Of a stretch of 64,000 bases of DNA, positions 28,370-37,503 are shown piece by piece. Position 1 is the first letter of the stretch. The number at the start of each line of letters is the position of its first letter. Source of the DNA: an uncultured Alphaproteobacteria bacterium (GTDB lineage: Bacteria; Pseudomonadota; Alphaproteobacteria; Rhodobacterales; Rhodobacteraceae). A program made the position numbers and the translations under genes. The stretch spans positions 93,672 through 157,671 of the forward strand of contig CACJUU010000002.1 in NCBI GenBank assembly GCA_902596605.1. Reading direction: 5' to 3'. The notes below the pieces were generated by a model. That model was given only the letters and a program-made list of their open reading frames with translations, ran no database searches and was not told where the DNA came from.

Positions 28370-29094
28370 GCAGCATGTTTATAGCCAATATCGATTGGAT
28401 TTGGGTCTATTATTTCAATATCTATTGAGTTGGAAGCCGCTATTCTAAGTGCTATTGCTGTAATATTTACACTAAAGGAAGTCCCCATAAAAACCATTTT
28501 GTCTGCTTTGATCATTCTTCGTTGAGCCTCACCTATCCTGTATAAATCTGTATAAATTTCATCAAACAAAAGTACGAACGGTTTTAGCGAATAACCTAAA
28601 ATAGGATGATATTTTTGTTGATTGTTTTTTTCTATTTTAAAATACTCTAGCAATGTTTTCATCAAAGAGTCATCAGACTTTGGGTCATTATCATGAGTGA
28701 ACCCAAGACGAGATATTTTCTCCCAGGGAGCATCAATTATCGAGGTGTCTTTACCCTCCTCTGCAAAAATGGTTACTTTATCTAGACGGCCGTGTATCGG
28801 GATATATCCTGTATTACCGGCTTTTCCGTCTAGCCCATCAATGTTTTGTGTAATCAAATTCTTATTTGCGAGCCATCTATGAACATCATTTGGTTCTGCA
28901 TTTCTATATTTCGCAAACCTTTTGAAATACCACAAAAGAAATTGTTCGGGATTATTTAAATACATATATCTTGTTGCCATTTCCTGAGGTGTATAGTTTT
29001 CACTACCTATAGTCCAAAATCCATCAGCACCACGAAAAGTAGGAATGCCACTATCAGAACTTACACCTGCTCCAGTTATATATAGAGTTCCCAT
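28324..29094 (-). CDS. Sirtuin-like NAD-dependent deacylase without cysteines
   Basis: 256 aa. NAD-binding signature ITGAGVSSDSGIPTFRG, TQNIDGLDGKAG, catalytic histidine in PIHGRLDKV, and LKPFVLLFDEIYTD all match the Sir2 fold. The four zinc-binding cysteines normally between HG and the later strands are missing; the whole protein has no cysteine. It could still bind NAD, possibly as an ADP-ribosyl or structural variant. The 3' end overlaps msrQ. Confidence 0.8.
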   Translation of the reverse strand: MGTLYITGAGVSSDSGIPTFRGADGFWTIGSENYTPQEMATRYMYLNNPEQFLLWYFKRFAKYRNAEPNDVHRWLANKNLITQNIDGLDGKAGNTGYIPIHGRLDKVTIFAEEGKDTSIIDAPWEKISRLGFTHDNDPKSDDSLMKTLLEYFKIEKNNQQKYHPILGYSLKPFVLLFDEIYTDLYRIGEAQRRMIKADKMVFMGTSFSVNITAIALRIAASNSIDIEIIDPNPIDIGYKHAAYFEMSALEYVESFL

Positions 29095-29144
29095 TTTTTT
29101 TATTTTAGTATAAAATTACAACTTATTTGCATCAAAAGGATATT

Positions 29145-29681
29145 ATGAAAATTAAATTCTTTCCAATAATTTTAAGCTTATTTATTTATTTCTTTGCGCA
29201 AAACGCTGTTGGGCAAGACTTCTTTGTCAAAAAAAAGTATCGTGATTGGACTGTTTACTCTTCCTCATCTAATGAATGCTTTCTAGCCTCAAAAGCAAAA
29301 AGAACAGCTTCATATTTTAACTCTAGAGAGGTTTTAGGCAAAAATAGGCAAAATTCATTTATATATTTGTCCGTAAATAAAAATAATAAAGACTATACAA
29401 TGTCATATTTCTCTGACTTCCCATTGAAAATCAATATTTCTGGCTCTATGAATATTGACAACAGAAAGGTGTTTGGGCTAACGGCTTTGAGTTCTAATGA
29501 AAACTCTAGAACTAAGCATGCTTTAATAAATCGCTTTATGAAAGAAGATATAACATTGCTCCTTGGTGGGAATAAATTAACAATTGAGTTACAAGGCATA
29601 GATGGCTCTATGCTAGTAGATCAATTTAGCTTGATGGGATTTACAAAATCATTTAATTATCTTCTCTCATCTTGTAACTAA
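29145..29681 (+). CDS. Invasion-associated locus B (IalB)-like periplasmic protein
   Basis: About 178 aa from ATG 29145 (AAGGA four bases upstream; the track start is 18 bases earlier). A signal peptide ends around AQNAVGQ. The following KKYRDWTVYSSSSNECFLASK matches the IalB-like pattern, an aromatic DW followed by a cysteine, with a second cysteine three residues from the end (LLSSCN) as likely disulfide partner. This family is widespread in alphaproteobacteria, with no settled function. Confidence 0.72.
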   Translation: MKIKFFPIILSLFIYFFAQNAVGQDFFVKKKYRDWTVYSSSSNECFLASKAKRTASYFNSREVLGKNRQNSFIYLSVNKNNKDYTMSYFSDFPLKINISGSMNIDNRKVFGLTALSSNENSRTKHALINRFMKEDITLLLGGNKLTIELQGIDGSMLVDQFSLMGFTKSFNYLLSSCN

Positions 29682-29700
29682 AATCTGATAATAAATAAAA

Positions 29701-30303
29701 ATGAGTTCTGCTTTAATAATCATAGATATGCAAAACGACTTTTGTCATGGTGGAGCACTGGCAGTGAAAGATGGTGAAAAGCTTGTAGATCCTATAAACG
29801 ATGCCCAAGAAAAATTTGATAATATAATATTAACTCAAGATTGGCATCCTGAAGAACATAGCTCATTTGCATCAAGTAATAGCGCCGAAGTTTACTCAAA
29901 TATAGAAATGGATTATGGCTCTCAGATTCTATGGCCTGATCACTGCATTCAAGGTTCAATAGGAGCAAATTTCCATAAAAATTTAAATACTAATAACTCC
30001 AATCTTATTCTTAGAAAGGGATGCAATCCAAAAATTGATAGTTACTCCGCTTTTTTTGAAAATGACAAAACTACAACCACAGGACTAGAAGGATATTTGG
30101 TAAAAAAAGATATAAAGAGGGTTTACTTATGTGGGTTAGCTTTTGATTATTGTGTTTTTTATTCCGCGTTAGATGGAATAAATCTAGGATTTGACGTGTA
30201 TGTTTTTCAAGATTTAACCAAAGCTATTAATCTCAACAACTCTGAGAAACTTGCAAGAAAAACGATGATTGAAAAAGGAATAAAGTTAATCAATTTTATT
30301 TAA
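29701..30303 (+). CDS. pncA: Nicotinamidase
   Basis: 200 aa isochorismatase-fold hydrolase that converts nicotinamide to nicotinate for NAD salvage. The catalytic triad is visible: aspartate in IIDMQNDFC, lysine in LRKGCNPKIDSYSAF and cysteine in GLAFDYCVFYSALD. Metal ligands are in TQDWHPEEHSSFA. Sits next to the NAD-consuming sirtuin-like gene, which releases nicotinamide, but on the opposite strand. Confidence 0.94.
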   Translation: MSSALIIIDMQNDFCHGGALAVKDGEKLVDPINDAQEKFDNIILTQDWHPEEHSSFASSNSAEVYSNIEMDYGSQILWPDHCIQGSIGANFHKNLNTNNSNLILRKGCNPKIDSYSAFFENDKTTTTGLEGYLVKKDIKRVYLCGLAFDYCVFYSALDGINLGFDVYVFQDLTKAINLNNSEKLARKTMIEKGIKLINFI

Positions 30304-30373
30304 AATATAAAAACCAGCTGTTGAAATCCGCTTTAAACTAACTACATTATGGTAGCAATACTTGGAGGATACC

Positions 30374-30685
30374 ATGTCCACATTTGATGAAAGAAAAGAT
30401 GGTTTTGAGAATAAATTCGCACATGAGCAAAATAAAACATTTAAAATCGAAGCATTGAGAAATAAGCTGTTAGGGGCTTGGGCTGCTGAACTTAAAGGCT
30501 TAGACGAAGGTGAAACACTACAATATATCAAAGATGTTGTTAAGTCAGATTTTCAAGAAGCTGGAGATGAAGATGTGTTCAGAAAACTAAAAGATGATCT
30601 TGAAGGGTTAGTTGATGAACACGGCATTAGAGCTAAGATGAATGAATGTCTACAAGCTGCTAAGGATAGAGTATCAAGCGGCTAG
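30374..30685 (+). CDS. DUF1476 / F1Fo-ATPase inhibitor zeta subunit
   Basis: 103 aa from ATG 30374, with GGAGG upstream. MSTFDERKDGFENKFAHEQ and NKLLGAWAAELKG are the alphaproteobacteria-specific DUF1476 signature; the Paracoccus denitrificans member is the zeta subunit that blocks ATP hydrolysis by F1 through its N-terminal helix. Its own promoter is likely in the 70-base gap before it. Confidence 0.92.
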   Translation: MSTFDERKDGFENKFAHEQNKTFKIEALRNKLLGAWAAELKGLDEGETLQYIKDVVKSDFQEAGDEDVFRKLKDDLEGLVDEHGIRAKMNECLQAAKDRVSSG

Positions 30686-30744
30686 TCTATAGAAAATTTT
30701 CATCCTTTAGAAGATAATTATTTTAAACTTTGTTTTTGTTAGAT

Positions 30745-31269
30745 ATGGATGCATCATCAGATTACGCCTACGCACTGCCAACGTCACCTAAATCTTTATA
30801 TAATTTGCTTAAAAAGTTAAAAATTGAATTTAAGATTTTTGAACATCCCCCTTTATTTACTGTTTATGATTCAAAGAAATATAGAGATAATATGCATGGG
30901 TTTCATACTAAGAACTTATTTCTGCGAGACAAAAAGAAAAAAAATTATTTGGTTATCGCTCACGAGGATAGCTTGATTGATCTGACGCGATTAACTGAAA
31001 GAATAGGATCATCGAGGCTTTCTTTTGGGAGTAAAGAAAGACTTTTTGAGGAGCTTGGGGTATTTCCAGGTGCAGTAACACCGTTAAGCGTCGTAAACAA
31101 CAAAAAAAAGGATATAAATATTTTTCTAGATGCTAAAATGTTAGGAGAAGACACAATTTTTTGTCATCCACTTGTAAATGATAGAACAATATCTTTGAGC
31201 TATAATAGCCTTTTAATTTATTTTGATTATTTCGGTTTATCTTTCGAAACAGTAGATTTGATTTTCTAG
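30745..31269 (+). CDS. YbaK/ProX-like aminoacyl-tRNA deacylase
   Basis: 174 aa from ATG 30745 (the TTG five codons earlier is also possible; neither has a good ribosome site). The fold is recognised from FKIFEHPPLFTVYDS, HTKNLFLRDKKKKNYLVI, RLSFGSKERLFEELGVFPGAVTP and FCHPLVNDRTISL. Such free-standing editing domains hydrolyse misacylated tRNA, usually Ala-tRNA-Pro. It overlaps the end of panB by 4 bases. Confidence 0.88.
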   Translation: MDASSDYAYALPTSPKSLYNLLKKLKIEFKIFEHPPLFTVYDSKKYRDNMHGFHTKNLFLRDKKKKNYLVIAHEDSLIDLTRLTERIGSSRLSFGSKERLFEELGVFPGAVTPLSVVNNKKKDINIFLDAKMLGEDTIFCHPLVNDRTISLSYNSLLIYFDYFGLSFETVDLIF

Positions 31270-32126
31270 CTTTTTCTTTCGAGATATTGTTTTAACTTAG
31301 TAATTTCACTTTGAGACATGCTGTAGCTATGTTCTGTATCTGGAAAAGTATTAGCTTTTACTGAACTAACAAATTCTCTGAAGGCGTTTTCAGCCACATC
31401 GGCAACATTTCCAAAACGCTTAGCAAATTTTGGCTTGAATGTATTAAATCCTCCTATCAAATCATAGCCATTTAATAATTGGCAGTTTCCCGCTGCACCA
31501 CCACCAATTGAAAACGTAAATATAGATACAGCTCTATCAACTTCGCGAGCTACCTCTGCCGGGACCGCTTCGATCTCTATTCCTATCGCACCAGCATTCT
31601 CTATAGCAATTGCATCTTCGATAATTTTAACTGCATCTTCAGCATTTTTGCCCTGCATCTTGAAACCACCATATACGTGAACCAAATGAGGTAATAATCC
31701 TACATGGCTCATAACGGGAATTCCTGCTGAGGATACTGCGCTGATAATATCAGCTCTATCTTTCCCGCACTGTAATTTGATCGCATCAGCACCACTCTCT
31801 TTCATCATCTTTGAAGCATTTTTAATTGCCAGACTTTTTGTAGAATAAGAGCCATACGGCATAGCTAAAATACAAAATGTATTCGGCGCACCTTTTCTGA
31901 CAGCCTTGCAGTGTTGTATCATCTGATCAACCGTTACTGAAAGAGTATTCTCATGACCATAGAGCGTCATTCCCAAGCTATCACCAACTCCGATTATATC
32001 TATACCAGCTGCTTCTGCCCATTGAGCAGACAGAAATTCTCCAACTGCAACCATGGCCAAGCGTTCGTTATCAGCCTTCTTTTTCTTAAGATCTAGAATA
32101 GTGAGCTTATCTTTTTTCTTAACCAA
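31266..32126 (-). CDS. panB: 3-methyl-2-oxobutanoate hydroxymethyltransferase (PanB), divergent
   Basis: 286 aa. First committed step of pantothenate synthesis, transferring a hydroxymethyl group from methylene-THF to alpha-ketoisovalerate. VGDSLGMTLYGHENTLSVTV, MSHVGLLPHLVHVYGGFKMQG and the catalytic glutamate region IEIEAVPAEVAREV are in place, but several blocks differ from typical PanB, for example IGGGAAGNCQLL where IGIGAGxxxDGQ is expected. A PanB paralogue with another substrate remains possible. Confidence 0.82.
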   Translation of the reverse strand: MVKKKDKLTILDLKKKKADNERLAMVAVGEFLSAQWAEAAGIDIIGVGDSLGMTLYGHENTLSVTVDQMIQHCKAVRKGAPNTFCILAMPYGSYSTKSLAIKNASKMMKESGADAIKLQCGKDRADIISAVSSAGIPVMSHVGLLPHLVHVYGGFKMQGKNAEDAVKIIEDAIAIENAGAIGIEIEAVPAEVAREVDRAVSIFTFSIGGGAAGNCQLLNGYDLIGGFNTFKPKFAKRFGNVADVAENAFREFVSSVKANTFPDTEHSYSMSQSEITKLKQYLERKS

Positions 32127-32140
32127 TTCTCTTACCTAAA

Positions 32141-32217
32141 TGGCGCGGTTGACGGGGCTCGAACCCGCGACCTCCGGCGTGACAGGCCGGCACTCTAACC
32201 AGCTGAGCTACAACCGC
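32141..32217 (-). tRNA. tRNA-Asp (GTC)
   Basis: 77 bases including encoded CCA. Acceptor GCGGTTG pairs with CAACCGC; the anticodon stem CCGGC/GCCGG holds loop CTGTCAC with anticodon GTC; T-arm GCGGGTTCGAGCCCCGT is standard. It is 23 bases from the tRNA-Val on the same strand. Confidence 0.97.
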
Positions 32218-32240
32218 GCGTATGAACATAAGTTCACATT

Positions 32241-32316
<76 letters not shown>

Positions 32317-32382
32317 ATTAATATTTGATTAGCCTCTTTCTATCTTAAACTCAAGAAATAACTCGCTTAAGAATCAATCAAT

Positions 32383-34782
32383 TTAGTTGGGTAGCTCAAC
32401 CTCACTTGACTTTTTACTTTTAAGATTCTCGTTATTTTCATAATCAGAGAAATCCCAATCTATACTTTGTAACTTTTCTGTAAGGGCGACTCTCAAAACC
32501 TCTTCAACAGTTGTCACTGGGATAATTTCTAGGTCGTTTTTTACGTTATCAGGGATATCTACCAAATCCTTTGCGTTTTCTTTTGGGATTATGACGGTCT
32601 TTATTCCCCCACGTAATGCTGCAAGGAGTTTTTCTTTCAAACCTCCAATTGGCAACACATTCCCTCGAAGAGTTACCTCTCCAGTCATAGCGACATCTTT
32701 TCTTATTGGTGTCTGTGATAGCATACTTACTATTGAGGTAACCATCGCGATGCCAGCTGATGGGCCATCTTTAGGTGTTGCGCCTTCTGGAACATGCACA
32801 TGAATATCGTACTTGTCAAATAAAGTTGGAATAATACCAAACGATGGTGACCTAGATCGCACAAAGCTCGAGGCAGCATCAATACTCTCTTTCATGACTT
32901 CACCCAGCTTTCCGGTAGATTTCATTCTACCTTTTCCAGGCAACTTTATTGCCTCAATTGAAAGAAGATCACCACCAACTTCAGTCCAGGCCAGACCGGT
33001 TGCGACACCTATTTGATTTTGTTCTTCGGCTAAGCCATATTTGAATTTCTTAACTCCAAGAAGATCGCTTATATTCTTATCATCAACTTTTACAGACTTT
33101 TTCTTATCCTTAATGATGTGTGTTAAAACTTTCCTACATAATTTAGAAATTTCTCTCTCAAGATTTCTTACACCTGCTTCTCTTGTGTAATGGCGAATTA
33201 TTTCATAAAGACCTTTATCCTTGAGTACAAATTCGTTTTCGTTTAAGCCATGATTATCGACTTGCTTTTTAATAAGATGTCTTTTTGCAATCTCGGCCTT
33301 TTCGTCCTCAGTATATCCAGATAGCTGAATGACTTCCATTCTATCAAGTAGTGGTCTGGGCATGTTGTAAGTGTTTGCTGTTGTAATAAACATCACATCT
33401 GACAAGTCATATTCAACCTCTAGATAGTGATCCGAGAAAGTAGAGTTTTGTTCAGGATCCAATACTTCGAGCATTGCGCTGGCAGGATCTCCTCTAAAAT
33501 CATACCCCATTTTATCTATTTCATCTAATAATATCAGTGGGTTAGATGTCTTGGCTTTTTTCATGCTCTGAATGATTTTTCCAGGCATCGATCCTATATA
33601 AGTTCTTCTATGCCCTCTTATTTCACTCTCATCTCTAACTCCGCCTAATGAGATTCTTATAAATTCCCTATTCGTTGCCTTTGCTACCGACTTTCCTAAA
33701 GACGTTTTGCCAACGCCGGGAGGGCCCACGAGACACAATATTGGTCCCTTCAGCTTTTTACTCCGGTGTTGGACAGCTAAGTATTCAATAATTCTTTCCT
33801 TAACTTTCTTAAGACCAAAGTGGTCGTTATCCAAGATTTCTTGAGCATGGTTTAGATCTGATTTTATTCTAGATTTTTTTCTCCAGGGAATAGTCAAAAG
33901 CCAATCCAAATAATTTCTCACAACCGCTGATTCAGCTGACATCGGAGACATTGATTTCAATTTTTTCAACTCAGCAACCGCTTTTTCTTTTGCTTCTTTA
34001 CTAAGTTTTGTTTTATCTATCTTACCTTGGATCTCTGCAATTTCATCTTGCCCTTCAGGACCATCTCCTAACTCTTTTTGGATGGCTTTCATTTGCTCGT
34101 TGAGATAGTACTCCCGCTGGGTTTTCTCCATCTGGTTTTTAACCCTAGTTTTAATCTTTTTTTCTACTCGTAGCACACTCAACTCACCTTGAATAACTTC
34201 AAGAATTTTCTCAAGCCTTTTCTGTACGTCAGAAATCTCAAGAAGCTCCTGTTTTTTTTCAACATTCAAATTAAGGTGTCCTGCTATTGAATCTGACAGC
34301 ATTACAGGATCTGAAGCTTTTCTAATAGCTTCTAAGGATTCTTCCGTTATATTTTTATTAAGCTTTGAGTACCGATCAAATTCCGTTGAAACGGTCCTCC
34401 TCAATGCTTCAATCTCATCACCCTCGAAATTTCTATCGGCAACTTCTTCACAAATTGCCTCGAGGAATTTATTTTTACTTAAAAATTCTGATATCTTCAC
34501 ACGGTGTTTTCCCTCTATCAAAATTTTCACCGCTCCATCAGGTAGTTTTAAGACTTGCAGTACGTTGGCTATTACGCCCACTTTAAAAATACTATCTTCT
34601 CCAGGGTTATCATCTCCAGAATCTTTTTGCGCAACTAGGAGTATTTGTTGCTCAGTTTTCATCACTTCTTCTAAGGCAAGGACCGATTTTTCTCGTCCGA
34701 CAAAAAGTCTCACTATCATGTTTGGGAAAACAACGATGTCTCTTAAGGGTAAAACAGGAATAGGTGATTTAACAGCGCTCAT
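32383..34782 (-). CDS. lon: ATP-dependent protease Lon
   Basis: 799 aa. N-terminal substrate domain (PVLPLRDIVVFPNMIVRLFV), AAA+ Walker A GPPGVGKTSLGKS, Walker B LILLDEIDKM, and the catalytic Ser/Lys dyad in PKDGPSAGIAM and GNVLPIGGLKEKLLAA. GGAGG precedes the ATG by about seven bases. It degrades misfolded and regulatory proteins. Confidence 0.98.
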   Translation of the reverse strand: MSAVKSPIPVLPLRDIVVFPNMIVRLFVGREKSVLALEEVMKTEQQILLVAQKDSGDDNPGEDSIFKVGVIANVLQVLKLPDGAVKILIEGKHRVKISEFLSKNKFLEAICEEVADRNFEGDEIEALRRTVSTEFDRYSKLNKNITEESLEAIRKASDPVMLSDSIAGHLNLNVEKKQELLEISDVQKRLEKILEVIQGELSVLRVEKKIKTRVKNQMEKTQREYYLNEQMKAIQKELGDGPEGQDEIAEIQGKIDKTKLSKEAKEKAVAELKKLKSMSPMSAESAVVRNYLDWLLTIPWRKKSRIKSDLNHAQEILDNDHFGLKKVKERIIEYLAVQHRSKKLKGPILCLVGPPGVGKTSLGKSVAKATNREFIRISLGGVRDESEIRGHRRTYIGSMPGKIIQSMKKAKTSNPLILLDEIDKMGYDFRGDPASAMLEVLDPEQNSTFSDHYLEVEYDLSDVMFITTANTYNMPRPLLDRMEVIQLSGYTEDEKAEIAKRHLIKKQVDNHGLNENEFVLKDKGLYEIIRHYTREAGVRNLEREISKLCRKVLTHIIKDKKKSVKVDDKNISDLLGVKKFKYGLAEEQNQIGVATGLAWTEVGGDLLSIEAIKLPGKGRMKSTGKLGEVMKESIDAASSFVRSRSPSFGIIPTLFDKYDIHVHVPEGATPKDGPSAGIAMVTSIVSMLSQTPIRKDVAMTGEVTLRGNVLPIGGLKEKLLAALRGGIKTVIIPKENAKDLVDIPDNVKNDLEIIPVTTVEEVLRVALTEKLQSIDWDFSDYENNENLKSKKSSEVELPN

Positions 34783-34882
34783 GATATCCTCCGATCTCTC
34801 ACATCATTACATATGATATAGAAATAAAGAAATTCAAGCTTGGCACGTTAGAAATATAGCTGTTTTATTTTTTTCTAAACTA

Positions 34883-35980
34883 TCATTTGAAAAATTGTTT
34901 AGCAAAAGTAGTAAACTCGCCACGTTTTATAAGCTCTCTAATATTTTTCATCAGACCCATATAATAATGTAAATTATGATGAGTCAGTAGCATAGATGCT
35001 AAAATCTCGTTGGAGCGAACCAGATGACTGAGATATCCTCTAGAATAGTTTGAGCAACAATAACAAAAACAAGATTCATCAATTGGACTACTATCCAATT
35101 GATATTGCGCATTCTTTAAGTTAATCGTTCCATTTTTAACAAAAGCTTGACCATTTCTGCCTGATCTTGTGGGAATTACACAGTCGAACATATCTACTCC
35201 TCTCAATACGGCGCCTATAATATCACCAGGCTTACCAACACCCATCAGGTATCTAGGCCTGTCTTTAGGAAAAAAGTCTGTAGAATAATCTAAGACCTCA
35301 AACATCTTTTTTTGAGGCTCTCCAACGGCAAGACCCCCTATAGCATATCCGTCAAAACCAATATCATTAAGATAACGTGAACTTTCTTCTCGTAGATCTT
35401 TAAACATTCCCCCTTGTTGAATTCCAAATAGTATGGAACCATTGGACCCTTTAAATGACGATTTAGACCTCTCAGCCCATCGTGACGACAATTTCATACT
35501 TTTTTCTGCGACTTCTTTTTCTACGGGGAACGGAGTACACTCATCAAAGGCCATAATGATAGTGCTCTTTAATGTTTCCTGAATCATTATTGAGGCTTCA
35601 GGAGTTAGCAAAAACTTCTTGCCATCTATATGAGAACGAAAGGTCACTCCCTTCTCATCTAGTTCCCTGAGCTTTGAAAGGCTCATTACTTGGAAACCTC
35701 CACTATCAGTGAGAATTGGACCTGACCAATTCATAAATTTATTCAAACCTCCTAATTGGTTGACTATTTTTTCTCCAGGCCTAAGCATGAGGTGATAGGT
35801 GTTGCAAAGAAGAATTTGAGCTCCGATTTTTTCAAGCGTTTCTGGAAGCATTGCCTTCACAGTTGCCGCAGTTCCAACCGGCATGAAAACGGGAGTTTCG
35901 ATATAGCCCCTGGCAGTTTTTAATAATCCAGCTCTAGACTTTCCTTCAACGTGAGAAACTGAAAAGTGATTTAGTTTCAT
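34883..35980 (-). CDS. tgt: Queuine tRNA-ribosyltransferase
   Basis: 365 aa. Exchanges G34 for preQ1 in GUN tRNAs. TDSGGFQVMSLSKLR contains the catalytic region, DGYAIGGLAVGE the conserved loop, FDCVIPTRSGRNGQAF the RNA-binding block, and CFCYCCSNYSRGYLSHL with LLTHHNLHYY the zinc site. GAGGAA lies upstream of ATG. queA, its usual neighbour in many alphaproteobacteria, is not adjacent. Confidence 0.97.
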   Translation of the reverse strand: MKLNHFSVSHVEGKSRAGLLKTARGYIETPVFMPVGTAATVKAMLPETLEKIGAQILLCNTYHLMLRPGEKIVNQLGGLNKFMNWSGPILTDSGGFQVMSLSKLRELDEKGVTFRSHIDGKKFLLTPEASIMIQETLKSTIIMAFDECTPFPVEKEVAEKSMKLSSRWAERSKSSFKGSNGSILFGIQQGGMFKDLREESSRYLNDIGFDGYAIGGLAVGEPQKKMFEVLDYSTDFFPKDRPRYLMGVGKPGDIIGAVLRGVDMFDCVIPTRSGRNGQAFVKNGTINLKNAQYQLDSSPIDESCFCYCCSNYSRGYLSHLVRSNEILASMLLTHHNLHYYMGLMKNIRELIKRGEFTTFAKQFFK

Positions 35981-36049
35981 AATTTAATTCCTCTTGAATT
36001 TCTGTAAGCTTGCAAATATATTGGTGTCAGATAGATGGACTGAGCAACA

Positions 36050-36427
36050 ATGTCACATAATAGTAATAATGTCGAACCGGAATATAAAGATGAGGGGCAA
36101 ATATTAAAGCCATCAACTACTGAGCATCCTCTTTATGGAAAGATAGTCGAGGCTTGTAAGACAGTGTATGATCCGGAAATTCCAGTAAATATTTACGATC
36201 TAGGTTTGATATATACGGTAGAGATAAGTGACGATAATGACGCCAAGATTTTAATGTCATTAACGGCACCTGGCTGTCCAGTTGCTGGTGAAATGCCCGG
36301 ATGGGTATCTGATGCCGTCAAGCCGATAGAGGGGCTTAAGTCTGTGCATGTAGAGATAGTTTGGGAGCCGCAGTGGGGAATGGAAATGATGTCCGATGAG
36401 GCTAGGCTAGAGCTAGGGTTTATGTAA
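36050..36427 (+). CDS. SufT-like (MIP18/DUF59) Fe-S assembly factor
   Basis: 125 aa. The DUF59 core is clear: VYDPEIPVNIYDLGLIYTVEI and SLTAPGCPVAGEMPGWV with the conserved cysteine, ending in VHVEIVWEPQWG. Homologues (SufT, PaaD-like) help load Fe-S clusters on target proteins. It is followed six bases later by an A-type carrier gene, so two Suf accessory genes sit together about 32 kb from the main suf operon. Confidence 0.92.
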   Translation: MSHNSNNVEPEYKDEGQILKPSTTEHPLYGKIVEACKTVYDPEIPVNIYDLGLIYTVEISDDNDAKILMSLTAPGCPVAGEMPGWVSDAVKPIEGLKSVHVEIVWEPQWGMEMMSDEARLELGFM

Positions 36428-36433
36428 TTTTTA

Positions 36434-36769
36434 ATGAGTAACTTTCTAAGCATAAGTAAATCAGCGGCTAACCATATCCGGAAGATAATGGAGAATGGTG
36501 CTGGAAAAGCATTGAGAATAGGTCTCAAGAAAGGAGGCTGCGCTGGGATGGAATATACAATGGAGTATGTAAATGAAATCTCCGATGCTGACGAGATAAT
36601 TGAAGTAGATGGCGCGAAGGTTGTAATAGCACCAACAGCTCAGATGTTTCTATTTGGAACCGAAATAGATTATGAGAGTGGGCTATTGGAGTCTGGATTT
36701 AAATTTATTAATCCTAATGTTTCAGAAACTTGTGGGTGTGGAGAGTCTATAAAGTTTGATGTCAGCTGA
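36434..36769 (+). CDS. A-type Fe-S carrier (SufA/IscA/ErpA-like)
   Basis: 111 aa with the three ligand cysteines of HesB proteins in GGCAGMEY and SETCGCGESIKF. It delivers clusters from SufBCD to apo-proteins. Translational coupling with the SufT-like gene is likely (seven-base gap). sufA is the likely symbol but erpA or iscA type cannot be separated by eye. Confidence 0.92.
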   Translation: MSNFLSISKSAANHIRKIMENGAGKALRIGLKKGGCAGMEYTMEYVNEISDADEIIEVDGAKVVIAPTAQMFLFGTEIDYESGLLESGFKFINPNVSETCGCGESIKFDVS

Positions 36770-36783
36770 ATTTAATTTGGACA

Positions 36784-37503
36784 ATGAAAAATAAATACAA
36801 AATTATAGCAGCTAATTGGAAAATGAATGGATCTGAAGAACTCATGAAAGAGTTCTCGCAATTAACACGTTCAAAATATAACGATATAATCATATGCCCA
36901 CCATTTACGCTTTTAGATCCAGCGAAAACACTTTTACCTGATTTTATAAAAATTGGTGCTCAAAATTGTAGCGAGGAAGAGAAAGGCGCTTTTACAGGAG
37001 AAATATCAGCATCAATGCTGCAAGAGAAAAACGTGTCATACGTTCTGATAGGACACTCCGAGCGTCGAACTTTATTTAACGAGACTGATGATACGATCCT
37101 TAAGAAAGTAAAGGCGGCAATTAAGAGTAAACTTACCCCTATAGTCTGTATTGGCGAAACACTGTTAGAAAAGGAAGCCAACAAAACATTACAAGTACTT
37201 GATAGTCAGATCAATGGATCGCTTGCCAAGATTGAACCTAACGAACACGTTATAGTTGCGTATGAACCTGTTTGGGCAATAGGAACTGGAATGACACCTG
37301 ATGAGAATGAAATAAAAGAAAGTCATCTGTACATCAAAACAAAACTTAACCAACATTTTAATAAAGATATCCCCATTTTATATGGTGGATCAGCTAATTC
37401 AGAAAACTGTAGTCAAATAATTTCAATAGATAATGTTGGAGGCTTGCTCGTAGGTGGAGCCTCGCTAAAAAAACACGATTTTAATGCAATTTGTAACTGT
37501 TAA
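36784..37503 (+). CDS. tpiA: Triosephosphate isomerase
   Basis: 239 aa. N-terminal NWKMNGS with catalytic lysine, YVLIGHSERR with catalytic histidine, VAYEPVWAIGTG with catalytic glutamate, and phosphate loops YGGSAN and GGLLVGGASL. Interconverts DHAP and glyceraldehyde-3-phosphate. In many alphaproteobacteria tpiA sits by secG/pyrG; here those are 25 kb away. Its stop abuts the stop of the convergent MttB-like gene. Confidence 0.97.
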   Translation: MKNKYKIIAANWKMNGSEELMKEFSQLTRSKYNDIIICPPFTLLDPAKTLLPDFIKIGAQNCSEEEKGAFTGEISASMLQEKNVSYVLIGHSERRTLFNETDDTILKKVKAAIKSKLTPIVCIGETLLEKEANKTLQVLDSQINGSLAKIEPNEHVIVAYEPVWAIGTGMTPDENEIKESHLYIKTKLNQHFNKDIPILYGGSANSENCSQIISIDNVGGLLVGGASLKKHDFNAICNC

